A stretch of DNA of 64,000 bases from Macrostomum hystrix. Taxonomy: Eukaryota > Platyhelminthes > Macrostomidae. The notes under the pieces are model-generated. The model worked only from the letters and a program-made list of their open reading frames with translations. It did not search any database and was not told the DNA's origin. A program made the translations under genes and the position numbers. Shown here piece by piece: positions 40,076 to 50,692 of this stretch (its first letter is position 1; each line of letters opens with the position of its first letter). The stretch is taken from assembly GCA_950097015.1 (NCBI GenBank), contig CATNEN010000038.1:11415001-11479000 (forward strand), in the 5' to 3' direction.

Positions 40076-40699
40076 GCCTGAAGCTACGCAGGACAGGGTT
40101 TTCTTGTGATTTCGAAGAAACTTAATTAAAAAAACAGAAAATAAAGATACGTCCATCATTAGTTTTCTGTATTTCATTCAAATGTGCGCGCATGTAGAAT
40201 TGCTATTGTAAAATTCCAATTATAATCATGGATAACAGTCATAGAACAAGCAATTAATCCACAACCCTGAAAACTCCACTGCGATTATAAGTCAATTAAA
40301 CTATTGCTGATTCAGATTGATTCAGAAATTTCTGATGTAAACTGGGGGCTTAAAATCCATGAGTAGATCTTGACATGAACATTAAGAAACAGTTTTACAA
40401 TGGCACCAGGAATCTAAACTTAATAAAATAGTTTTGCTTAACATAAATAAAACTGAAAAGAAACGTAATATGCATGACTACTAACCAAACGAAGACATAC
40501 GCGCTTAGCACTACTGAACAAAGCGGAGCTAGTGAGTAGTTCAAACTAACAAACTAACACTTGAAATTGTATTTATAAAAGTCATTATTTAGTCAAAAAT
40601 AATTAAAAATAATTAATTATGCGAGTGATTAAAAACTTACTTTAGCCCACAGACCACGGATACTAAATTAAACTTGACGGGCCACTTAGCAATATGCTC

Positions 40700-42595
40700 T
40701 TAAGGAAACCGATAATCAGGAAACTGACTAATCAGGAAACTGACTAATCAGGAAACTGACCAATCAGGAAACTGACTAATCAGGAAACTGACCAATCAGG
40801 AAACTGACTAATCAGGAAACTGACTAATCAGGAAACTGACTGATCAGGAAACTGACTAATCAGGAAACTGACTAATCAGGAAACTGACTGATCAGGAAAC
40901 GGACTAATCAGGAAACGGACTAATCAGGAAACTGACCAATCAGGAAACTGACCAATCAGGAAACTGACTAATCAGGAAACTGACTAATCAGGAAACTGAC
41001 TAATCAGGAAACTGACTAATCAGGAAACTGACTAATCAGAAAACTGACTAATCAGGAAACTGACTAATCAGGAAACTGACTAATCAGGAAACTGACTAAT
41101 CAGGAAACTGACTAATCAGGAAACTGACTAATCAGGAAACTGACCAATCAGGAAACTGACTAATTAGGAAACTGACTAATCAGGAAACTGACTAATCAGG
41201 AAACTGACTAATCAGGAAACTGACTGATCAGGAAACTGACTGATCAGGAAACTGACTGATCAGGAAACTGACTAATCAGGAAACGGACTAATCAGGAAAC
41301 TGACCAATCAGGAAACTGACTAATCAGGAAACTGACTAATTAGGAAACTGACTAATCAGGAAACTGACCAATCAGGAAACTGACTAATTAGGAAACTGAC
41401 TAATCAGGAAACTGACTGATCAGGAAACTGACTAATCAGGAAACTGACTAATCAGGAAACTGACTAATCAGGAAACTGACTAATTAGGAAACTGACTAAT
41501 TAGGAAACTGACTGATCAGGAAACTGACTGATCAGGAAACTGACTAATCAGGAAACTGACCAATCAGGAAACTGACTAATCAGGAAACTGACTAATTAGG
41601 AAACTGACCAATCAGGAAACTGACTAATTAGGAAACTGACTAATCAGGAAACTGACTGATCAGGAAACTGACTAATCAGGAAACTGACTAATCAGGAAAC
41701 TGACTAATCAGGAAACTGACCAATCAGGAAACTGACTAATTAGGAAACTGACTAATCAGGAAACTGACTGATCAGGAAACTGACTAATCAGGAAACTGAC
41801 CAATCAGGAAACTGACTAATCAGGAAACTGACTAATTAGGAAACTGACTAATCAGGAAACTGACCAATCAGGAAACTGACTAATTAGGAAACTGACTAAT
41901 CAGGAAACTGACTGATCAGGAAACTGACCAATCAGGAAACTGACTAATCAGGAAACTGACCAATCAGGAAACTGACTAATCAGGAAACTGACTAATTAGG
42001 AAACTGACTAATCAGGAAACTGACCAATCAGGAAACTGACTAATTAGGAAACTGACTAATTAGGAAACTGACTGATCAGGAAACTGACTAATCAGGAAAC
42101 TGACTAATCAGGAAACTGACTGATCAGGAAACTGACTAATCAGGAAACTGACTAATCAGGAAACTGACTGATCAGGAAACTGACTAATCAGGAAACTGAC
42201 TAATCAGGAAACTGACTAATCAGGAAACTGACTAATCAGGAAACTGACTAATCAGGAAACTGACTAATCAGGAAACTGACTAATCAGGAAACTGACTAAT
42301 TAGGAAACTGACTAATCAGGAAACTGACTATTCGGGAAACTGACTAATTAGGAAACTGACTAATTAGGAAACTGACTAATCAGGAAACTGACTATTCGGG
42401 AAACTGACTGATCAGGAAACTGACTAATTAGGAAACTGACTAATCAGGAAACTGACTAATCAGGAAACTGACTAATTAGGAAACTGACTAATCAGGAAAC
42501 TGACTAATTAGGAAACTGACTAATCAGGAAACTGACTATCGACAACTTTGGAAGCCGACTATCGACTAATGAGGAAACTGACTAATTGACTAATT
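40700..42595. repeat. 16-bp minisatellite (~117 copies)
   Basis: The unit is AATCAGGAAACTGACT with CCAATC, TGATC and AATTAGG variants; blocks of variants recur in order. It is intergenic between TBC1D22 and MRPS12. 42,596-42,955 is AT-rich and empty. Confidence 0.97.
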
Positions 42596-42960
42596 GGGAA
42601 ATATGAAATTTTGAAACTCGAGGTAGTTTCAAGAAAGCAAGTAATTTAGCATTTTAACTACAAGTTTTGCTTAACTTCACTAAAATCAAGTTGGGGGCAG
42701 GATGGCATGTTTGAAAAGTCTGGAAAAATTATCCGATACACATAAATTAGAATTTTGTTATAAAAGACAATCACAGGATCAAAAAAGACTGTTTTCGTAG
42801 ACACTGGAACAAAAATTAACTCATAAATTCATAAATTTTTAGGACAATCACAACAAGACAAGACAGTTAGGCAAATCAAGATAACAATAAAAGTATTATA
42901 TTATCTAAATCTCCACAGCAGCAAACGCAAAGTTCAATAATTATATTGAATCGAGAAAAT

Positions 42961-42966
42961 TTTATT
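42961..42966 (-). other. Candidate TBC1D22 poly(A) signal
   Basis: AATAAA on the minus strand, 425 bases after the TBC1D22 stop codon. If used, the SINE remnant at 43,140-43,235 is part of the 3' UTR. Confidence 0.4.
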
Positions 42967-43139
42967 ATAACATTGGCATACTAGCAACTAGCTATATACA
43001 TGTCTTGCACAAAGCAATCAGAGAAGAAAAATTACGAAAAAAACCAGAACCGATCAATACAACAATTTCCACCTGAACAATTGCAGAGGCCATAGACACT
43101 ACCCAGCTGTGATATGGTTATCGGCATTAGCTTGGCTAA

Positions 43140-43235
43140 ATATTTGGGTCTGAGTGAAGGCCCTATCCCCAGTCCATGGACTGAACAGCTGTACACAGCA
43201 GCGGCTGTACACCTCGCTCAATTAGGCTCTAAGTG
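43140..43235 (+). mobile_element. SINE remnant, family B
   Basis: CCCCAGTCCATGGACTGAAC followed by AGCTGTACACAGC matches the 3' half of the SINE at 60,310 (CCCCAGTCCGTGGACTGAAC). No tRNA-like head is visible, so this is a truncated or decayed copy. Confidence 0.6.
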
Positions 43236-43390
43236 TCATTTCTAAACATTTTTTCTTCCACTACAGCAGGTGGTCCTGGGTTTGCATATACGACAATTCT
43301 TTAGGCCAAGCAATAATTTTGTAATAACTTGAGGCAAATACAATGCATCAGGAATAAGGACTTTACATTAAAAAAATCTATAACCAATGA

Positions 43391-43627
43391 TCAGCTGTGA
43401 ATGGCTTTATCCAAATGATTTGGCGCGTCAGCGAACCACGATTTGAGTTTGAAAGCCTCAGCAAGGAGCAGCGTGACCTCCTCGTCGCCCCATTGATGCG
43501 TTGGCAGATCCTGCAGCATCAGCATGAGGCCTTGAAAATCTGATTCACGTTTCAGATCGCGCGAAAACCGCAATAGAAAGGCCGCGCACACGTACAGGTG
43601 AAAATGAGAGAAGCCGTCTACCTCGGA
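43391..43627 (-). CDS. TBC1D22: TBC1D22 exon, last
   Basis: Acceptor CACCCGCAG|TCC, stop TGA at 43393-43391. It encodes SEVDGFSHFHLYVCAAFLLR, LMLQDLPTHQWGDEEVTLLL and FADAPNHLDKAIHS. It completes the TBC domain and ends at nearly the same place as the vertebrate protein. Confidence 0.94.
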   Translation of the reverse strand, partial: SEVDGFSHFHLYVCAAFLLRFSRDLKRESDFQGLMLMLQDLPTHQWGDEEVTLLLAEAFKLKSWFADAPNHLDKAIHS

Positions 43628-46600
43628 CTGCGGGTGGCGAAGTGAGAATTGGCGGCATAAATATTTTTATCTGCTCTTTGCTGACTCTTCACAATGCTTT
43701 GATCTAACCGCCCAACAGCCCTTTTTACATTTTATCTTACCGCCGCTTCTCACCATCATTTTAAGTTTTTAAGGCTACTATCCACTCGACTAGTACAATA
43801 TCAGTTCTTTGATGTTACCGCCTACTCTACAATATCAGTTCTTTGATGTTACCGCCGACTCTACAATATCAGTTCTTTGATGTTACCGCCTACTCTACAA
43901 TATCAGTTCTTTGATGTTACCGCCTACTCTACAATATCAGTTCTTTGATGCTGCCGCCTACTTGAGGATATCAGTTCTTTGATGCTACCGCCACTCTACA
44001 ATATCAGTTCTTTGATGAAACCGCCCACTAAGCTCATTTATGTCAGCGATTTGTCACCGCCAAGTATACAATATGGATTCTTTGATGTTAACGCAGCCTA
44101 TTTAAATTACTTTAAACTATTTGATTGGCCACGATTCAATCTACGCGGCCTCTATAAATGGCTCACATGATAAGTGTCCCACAATCGTATGATGCAACGC
44201 AGAGGAATCTCTCGCATTAATAAATTGTTCATCCAGCGGAAAGCAAACTGCAGGTATTCAACTTCGTGCCGCTCAAGGTGAGAATCCAAGTCGCCTGTAA
44301 GGTGTAAACATTTTTTTCATAGATTCGATATAATTAGTACTACCATTAAAAATACGATAAACAAAATAGCGATATTATCAGTCGTTTTAGAAGTCGTTAT
44401 CAGTCGTTCGAGAGTCACTTCACTAACTGGAGTTTTAGTAGTTAGAGAAGCGTTTGAGTAGTTAGAGAAGCGTTTAAGTAGTTAGAGAAGCGTTTGAGTA
44501 GTTAGAGAAGCTTTTGAGTAGTTAGAGAAGCGTTTGAGTAGTTAGAGAAGCGTCTGGGTAGTTTGAGAAGCGTTTGAGTAGTTAGAGAAGCGTTTGAGTA
44601 GCTAGAGAAGCGTTTGAGTAGTTTGAGAAGCGTTTGAGTAGTTTGAGAAGCGTTTGAGTAGCTAGAGAAGCTTTTGAGTAGTTAGATAAGCGTTTGGGTA
44701 GTTTGAGAAGCGTTTGGGTAGTTAGAGAAGCGTTTGAGTAGTTAGAGAAGCGTTTGAGTAGTTAGAGAAGCGTTTGAGTAGTTTGAGAAGCGTTTGAGTA
44801 GTTTGAGAAGCGTTTGGGTAGTTAGAGAAGCGTTTGAGTAGTTAAAGAAGCGTTTGGGTAGTTAGAGAAGCGTTTGAGTAGTTAGAGAAGCGTTTGAGTA
44901 GTTTTAGAAGAGTTTGAGTAGTTAGAGAAGCGTTTGAGTAGTTAGAGAAGCGTTTGAGTAGTTAGAGAAGCGTTTGAGTAGTTAGAGAAGCGTTTGAGTA
45001 GTTAGAGAAGCGTTTGAGTAGTTAGAGAAGCTGTTGAGTAGTTAGAGAAGCGTTTGGGTAGTTAGAGAAGCGTTTGAGTAGTTAGAGAAGCGTTTGAGTA
45101 GTTAGAGAAGCGTTTGAGTAGTTAGAGAAGCGTTTGAGTAGTTAGAGAAGCTTTTGAGTAGTTAGAGAAGCGTTTGAGTAGTTTGAGAAGCGTTTGAGTA
45201 GTTAGAGAAGCGTTTGAGTAGCTAGAGAAGCGTTTGAGTAGTTTGAGAAGCGTTTGAGTAGTTTGAGAAGCGTTTGAGTAGTTAGAGAAGCTTTTGAGTA
45301 GTTAGAGAAGCGTTTGAGTAGTTAGAGAAGCTGTTGAGTAGTTAGAGAAGCGTTTGGGTAGTTAGAGAAGCGCTTGAGTAGTTAGAGAAGCGTTTGAGTA
45401 GTTAGAGAAGCGTTTGAGTAGTTAGAGAAGCGTTTGGGTAGTTAGAGAAGCGTTTGAGTAGTTAGAGAAGCGTTTGAGTAGTTAGATAAGCGTTTAAGTA
45501 GTTAGAGAAGCGTTTGAGTAGTTAGAGAAGCGTTTAAGTAGTTAGAGAAGCGTTTGAGTAGTTTGAATCCATAAGTTAGAGAAGCGTTTAAGTAGTTAGA
45601 GAAGCGTTTGAGTGTTTAGAGAAGCGTTTGAGTAGTTAGAGAAGCGTTTGAGTAGTTTTAGAAGAGTTTGAGTAGTTTGAGAAGCGTTTGAGTAGTTAGA
45701 GAAGCGTTTGAGTAGTTAGAGAAGCGTTTGAGTAGTTAGAGAAGCGTTTGGGTAGTTAGAGAAGCGCTTGAGTAGTTAGAGAAGCGTTTGAGTAGTTAGA
45801 GAAGCGTTTGAGTAGCTAGAGAAGCGTTTGGGTAGTTAGAGAAGCGTTTGGGTAGTTAGAGAAGCGCTTGAGTAGTTAGAGAAGCGTTTGAGTAGCTAGA
45901 GAAGCGTTTGAGTAGTTTGAGAAGCGTTTGAGTAGTTTGAGAAGCGTTTGGGTAGTTAGAGAAGCGTTTGAGTAGTTAAAGAAGCGTTTGGGTAGTTAGA
46001 GAAGCGTTTGAGTAGTTAGAGAAGCGTTTGAGTGTTTAGAGAAGCGTTTGAGTAGTTAGAGAAGCGTTTGAGTGTTTAGAGAAGCGTTTGAGTAGTTAGA
46101 GAAGCGTTTGAGTGTTTAGAGAAGCGTTTGAGTAGTTTTAGAAGAGTTTGAGTAGTTTGAGAAGCGTTTGAGTAGTTAGAGAAGCGTTTGGGTAGTTAGA
46201 GAAGCGCTTGAGTAGTTAGAGAAGCGTTTGAGTAGTTAGAGAAGCGTTTGAGTAGTTAGAGAAGCGTTTGGGTAGTTAGAGAAGCGTTTGAGTAGTTAGA
46301 GAAGCTTTAGAGTAGTTAGAGAAGCGTTTGAGTAGTTAGAGAAGCGTTTGAGTAGTTAGAGAAGCGTTTGGGTAGTTAGAGAAGCGTTTGACTAGTTAGA
46401 GAAGCTTTAGAGTAGTTAGAGAAGCGTTTGAGTAGTTTGAGAAGCGTTTGGGTAGTTAGAGAAGCGTTTGAGTAGTTAAAGAAGCGTTTGGGTAGTTAGA
46501 GAAGCGTTTGAGTAGCTAGAGAAGCTTTTGAGTAGTTAGAGAAGCGTTTGGGTAGTTTGAGAAGCGTTTGAGTAGTTTGAGAAGCGTTTGAGTAGTTAAA

Positions 46601-48512
46601 AAAGCGTTTGGGTAGTTTGAGAAGCGTTTGAGTAGTTTAAGAAGCGTTTGAGTAGTTTAAGAAGCATTTGAGTAGTTTAAGAAGCGTTTGAGTAGTTTGG
46701 TCGAAATAGAATAAGAAGCGAATAGCTCACCGTCAACTCGTTGAATAATCTTTCTGAGCGCCAGCACATTCTGTTGAATACCCGGCTGAGGAAACACAAA
46801 GTTTTCCTGAATGGTGTCCAGCAGAGCGGACAGGGACCAATAGCAGTCGGCCTCGATGCAGGCCAGTTGGTCCTCGTTAGGGGGCTCGCCTCTCAGTTTA
46901 AGTCTGTCGCTGGAGTCCACATCGACGGTGCAATATTCAGACAAATAGACTATAAAATATGGCGTCACCAGGTCGTTCATACCCTGCACATAGGTGCTAG
47001 CCGGCCGACGCATGCTCCAGATGAACAGTATGCGAGCGAACACCTGGGCAAAGGTGAAAAAATGGTCATAAATATTTCCAATTAAACTTTTAGATATTAA
47101 CTGTGACGACGAAATTGGTCTAGAACTCTAAAAATACAGCTAGAAGCCTGCATTAACAGTAGAGAAACCACGGTGAGTATTTTAAAACAACCAAAATATT
47201 CAACCGATTGTTATAAAAACTCAGAACACGGGCCAAAATTTTCCGTTGTATACGAAATATAGGCAACGTTTTTCTGCTCACAAAACTTCATGATGTAACC
47301 ATGTCGTTATCATTGTTAATTGTTAATTTTTCTTTCAAGTGATCTAATCCTCGCCATAATGTCTTTTCTTCCCTATTTCTTCTCGTCTCCTCCTTATAAA
47401 TTCTAGGCTACCATAGACTACAGATTTTAGCTCGGTCAGTCAAACGAGGAAGCCCCTCCCCTCTAGTCAGGACGAGCGCAGTCCAAAGCCGTTCTAGGCC
47501 ATAGACAACGAGTTCAAGATGCCGCTCAGCTCGACCTACAATTCACTGAGGAGATAGTCAGCTGGTGTCCTGGCCATAGACTATAGATCGCTACAGGCAA
47601 AGCATCACCCAATGGTAAGAATACCCGGCAGTCAATAGGCAGACAGACCTGGTGAAAGTGGGCGTGCTCGGCTAGCACGGGCATGCGCACCAGATCTTTC
47701 AGTATCTGCTTGTACATGCCGTCATTGCCCGGCTGGGTCCGCTTGCCATAGTATTCGTCAACCATGCCGGCGTACATTCGCCTCTTCTCTAACAGTACGC
47801 CATCTCGCCTAGATGAATTCACAGGCGCATATTTGATTAGCAGTTTCCACACAATGGGCCTCACAGTCTGGGTCACGCCAGACCAGGCCAGGCGTCTCAA
47901 TTCGTCCATATTAGTTGCTGGGGCGTCGATTAGTGAAGAAAACTTTTTCTCCTTTTCCACAGTGTCGGCCGACTTGCCGCCGCCGCTGCTACCAACTCCG
48001 ACGCCGACACTGGCGCCGCCGCCATCCGCGGAGAGCCGACGGTGTGCGCAATACACTGCGTGAATCTGGCCGGATGTGTAGCCACTCTGGCGAACTCCTA
48101 GGCCTGGCGCTAGAGGCTTCGGCTTCGGCCGGCTCACCTGCTGGCTCCTCTGCTGCTGCTGCTGCGAATCTTTGACCGACTTCTTGCCATCCGACGACGA
48201 AGCAACGGCGGCGGCAACAACAGTTGAAGATAATGTCGACGAAGAAGTCTGCGCAGGTTGGTTGCCAACAGAGCGGCGATGATTTTCAATCACCTGGCAG
48301 TTGAAGGTAGGTGATGAAATTCAAAGAATCAATCTAAACTGAGATATTAAATTAAAAAATCACCTGGTTAGCCGTCGCACTAGCCAGGGAGGCTGAGTGC
48401 TGCACTTGATTAAGAAACTCTTCATCATTAGCATCCCAGACGTCATCTGTGCCTCGGCTGAACTTATCAAAAGCCAGCGAGCTTTGCGAGTTGTGCGAAG
48501 CAATGGTTGCAG
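43391..48512 (-). CDS. TBC1D22: TBC1D22-type Rab GTPase-activating protein (N-terminal exon missing)
   Basis: TBC-domain proteins speed up GTP hydrolysis by Rab GTPases. Five exons (48512-48364, 48293-47649, 47043-46731, 44294-44167, 43627-43391) join with agreeing phases. They follow TBC1D22A/B throughout: LRRLAWSGVTQTVRPIVWKL, FARILFIWSMRRPASTYVQG, VEYLQFAFRWMNNLLMREIP, VCAAFLLRF and FADAPNH at the end. Both catalytic fingers are present: the Arg in ILKDLVR (IxxDxxR) and the Gln in YVQG. The 128-bp fourth exon is too short to show as a long ORF. The family's first exon (FWKR region) was not found to the left of 49,558. If the gene continues, the LINE at 49,570 lies in its first intron, antisense. 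Vertebrate TBC1D22 proteins are linked to Golgi and PI4KB/ACBD3; that role is inferred here by homology only. Confidence 0.93.
43790..44080. repeat. TBC1D22 intron, 34-bp minisatellite
   Basis: About eight copies with core CAATATCAGTTCTTTGATGT, more divergent toward the right. It lies in the 539-bp intron between the last two exons. Confidence 0.85.
44167..44294 (-). CDS. TBC1D22: TBC1D22 short exon (128 bp)
   Basis: Acceptor CTTACAG|GC, donor TATCAT|GTGAGC, phase 1 to phase 0. It encodes HEVEYLQFAFRWMNNLLMRE and IIRLWDTYH, almost identical to vertebrate TBC1D22. It sits between the 20-bp array and a 34-bp array and was found only by reading through the intron. Confidence 0.95.
44430..46700. 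repeat. TBC1D22 intron, the same 20-bp minisatellite as SZT2 intron 13
   Basis: About 113 copies of GAGAAGCGTTTGAGTAGTTA with variants TTTTAGAAGAG, TGTTTAG, TGGG and GCTAG, most of them shared with the array at 18,180. The orientation relative to transcription is also the same. One unit is broken by CCATAAGTTAG near 45,570. Confidence 0.97.
46731..47043 (-). CDS. TBC1D22: TBC1D22 middle exon
   Basis: Acceptor TTGCCCAG|GTG, donor GTTGACG|GTGAGC, ends in phase 1. It carries the Gln finger in TYVQGMNDLVTPYFIVYLSE, then IEADCYWSLSALLDTIQENF and QPGIQQNVLALRKIIQRVDG. Confidence 0.95.
47044..47648 (-). other. TBC1D22 intron with repeated CCATAGAC
   Basis: A 605-bp intron without a tandem array. 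CCATAGAC occurs three times (47,411; 47,499; 47,574). The 65 bases between the last two read on the + strand as a short open stretch (AAQLDLQFTEEIVSWC) that I cannot assign; it may be a gene fragment. Confidence 0.35.
47649..48293 (-). CDS. TBC1D22: TBC1D22 exon with the start of the TBC domain
   Basis: Acceptor AACTGCCAG|GTG, donor TTTCACCAG|GTCTGT, 215 codons, phase 0. The first half is a Ser/Gly/Gln-rich linker. The second half starts the TBC domain (FSSLIDAPATNMDELRRLAW) and holds the Arg finger motif ILKDLVRM. Confidence 0.93.
48364..48512 (-). CDS. TBC1D22: TBC1D22 upstream exon, 5' end uncertain
   Basis: Donor GCTAACCAG|GTGATT, phase 0. LAFDKFSRGTDDVWDANDEE and LASATANQ correspond to the vertebrate STFQEFESNTSDAWDAGED and VMETANRV segments. 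The acceptor AACCAATCAG|CT is a guess; CACTACAG|TGC 36 bases upstream is an alternative. Confidence 0.75.
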
Positions 48513-49557
48513 CTGATTGGTTTAGACAAGTTATTATTATGCACTGTAGTGCAATGCTCAAAATGGAGCTGTAACATATTTCCAGTGAAATGGCCAGTAT
48601 GATTAAATTATAACTTGCTTAACTTCGAAAAATGAGCTACAATCTGAATATTCAGGTAAACAGCTAGAGTAACATGTATTTAAATATTAAGGAAAGTTCC
48701 TTGTCATTTAATTAGTTCTTAAAAAATTAAATTTCAGATTTTTTAAGCTGTATGCCATATTCAAGATTATTAATCAAACACAATTTGTGAAAAGGAAATA
48801 GACAAACAAGACATACAAGACAAAGAGATTTGCACACACAAAAAAGTTTTGCTTAGCTAGCTAGCTACCAGGTAACTTAATAACTGTCAATTTGTCAAAC
48901 TAACTACTTAGTTTGGTCTCTCAGTCTTTCAGTCATATAAAAGATGCATAATTTTGTTTTCAGTACAGCTTTACTATTGTAATAAACATAAGAAGCTAAA
49001 ATAATTGCTAGTTTCTTAAGTTTTGTGAAAAAAAAATAATATTACCTTGCCAAGAAGTAGCTAAAGATTAAAGAACTTTTATCATTTTTTGATAATACAA
49101 CTGAGCAATCTCTATTTAAAAATAGAGATTCAAAAACATAAAAACCTATTGAGGTCTAGAGCTGCTTACCCCAAACTATGTTGATAATAATTCTGAGAGA
49201 AATAGTATAACTTATAAGTAAAATTAAAAGTAAAGTAACATGTCTCTACTTAGGATTACATCTAATTTGACCATACCAGGGTGGTATTTGGGATGCTAGA
49301 AATTTTGTCTGCTACCATTTGCATTTTCAAATGAACTAAATCTTTAGATAGCCATAAAAATAAATTAATCTAGCTACTTTAGCTAATTGTTTATAAATGG
49401 TTTGCCAAGTCTAAAACAAAAATACTTAAGATATGTGCTCAACTATCTAGATCATATAACATTTAGGATATTTTGGATTTAACTGAAATTAAAAAGCTAT
49501 ACAAAGTGGAAGTTAGTTATTCAAAGAAATCCATTTATAAAAACTGGTCTTTTTAAT
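48513..49557. other. AT-rich stretch, no feature recognised
   Basis: No convincing exon, array or element. It may be the first TBC1D22 intron or its 5' flank. Confidence 0.5.
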
Positions 49558-49837
49558 GACCTTTTTACTGCTCGCACCGGCGGGACACAGTGCCTGTGAG
49601 GTATGAGTCAGACCAGGCCCACGGGCTAAGGTCTGCGATGCCTCACACCTGCAGTCGCTTTTTGAGCAGGCTTGGCAGGAAGGAGACCTGTGCCTTCGGG
49701 TGCAGGAATCCCTCCACGCTGCCCCATCAGCTGACCCATGGGTACACACCCCGCGAGTGTTCAAGGCTGCCCCTAGGGCAGCCGGACAGAATGGGCAACA
49801 GCGCTGGATGACCCATCTAGGGCCTCTGGCCAAACTG

Positions 49838-50500
49838 GGTACCTCTAGCCCCGGCTGGAGGGAAAGGTGCCACCCTTTGACCTTAACAGGGTATGCGGCT
49901 AGTCCGCAACGATCGTGCACCTGTGCGTGATCAGGTACCTCTGGCTACGGCTCTGAGGGAAAGGTGTCACCCTTTGACCTTAACAGGGTATGCGGCTAGT
50001 CCGCAACGTTCGTGCACCTGTGCGTGATCAGGTACCTCTGGCTACGGCTCTGAGGGAAAGGTGTCACCCATTGACCTTAACAGGGTATGCGGCCAGTCCG
50101 CAGTTTTCGTGCACCTGTGCGTGATCAGGTACCTCTGGCTACGGCTCTGAGGGAAAGGTGTCACCCTTTGACCTTAACAGGGTATGCGGCCAGTCCGCAG
50201 CTTCGTGCACCTGTGCGTGATCAGGTACCTCTGGCTACGGCTCTGAGGGAAAGGTGTCACCCTTTGACCTTAACAGGGTATGCGGCCAGTCCGCAGCTTC
50301 GTGCACCTGTGCGTGATCAGGTACCTCTGGCTACGGCTCTGAGGAAATGGTGTTACCCTTTGACCTTAACAGGGTATGCGGCCAGTCCGCAGCTTTGTGC
50401 ACCTGTGCGTGATCAGGTACCTCTGGCTACGGCTCTGAGGAAATGGTACTACCCTTTGACCCTAACAGGGTATGCGGCCAGTCCGCAGGCCTCGGTACCG
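49838..50500 (+). repeat. 97-bp tandem repeats in the LINE 5' region
   Basis: About seven copies of a 96-97-bp unit (landmarks GTGCGTGATCAGGTACCTCT at 49,923, 50,020, 50,117, 50,213 and onward). Repeated 5' units of this kind often act as internal promoters in LINEs; that is inference here. The last copies drift (GAAATGGT variants). Confidence 0.9.
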
Positions 50501-50692
50501 GCCTTTTGGTACCCTCTAATGTCCCCAGTGCATCCGTGCTGCTGGGCTTTGCCGGACTTCAGTCCGCGCTTTGGTTGGGGAGTATTCCAGCCGCTAACGG
50601 TGCCTTTTTGCTGCTCCCGGCTGGCTTGGGGTGTCGGCCAGTCGGGCTTTTCACACTCGTGTAACGAGCAGCCCCCCACCTGCTTTTCAGCC

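Noticed and set aside
47506-47575. Calponin-like coding fragment between two CCATAGAC copies
   Set aside because: Only about 20 codons are open, the similarity is vague, and it lies inside a TBC1D22 intron on the opposite strand.
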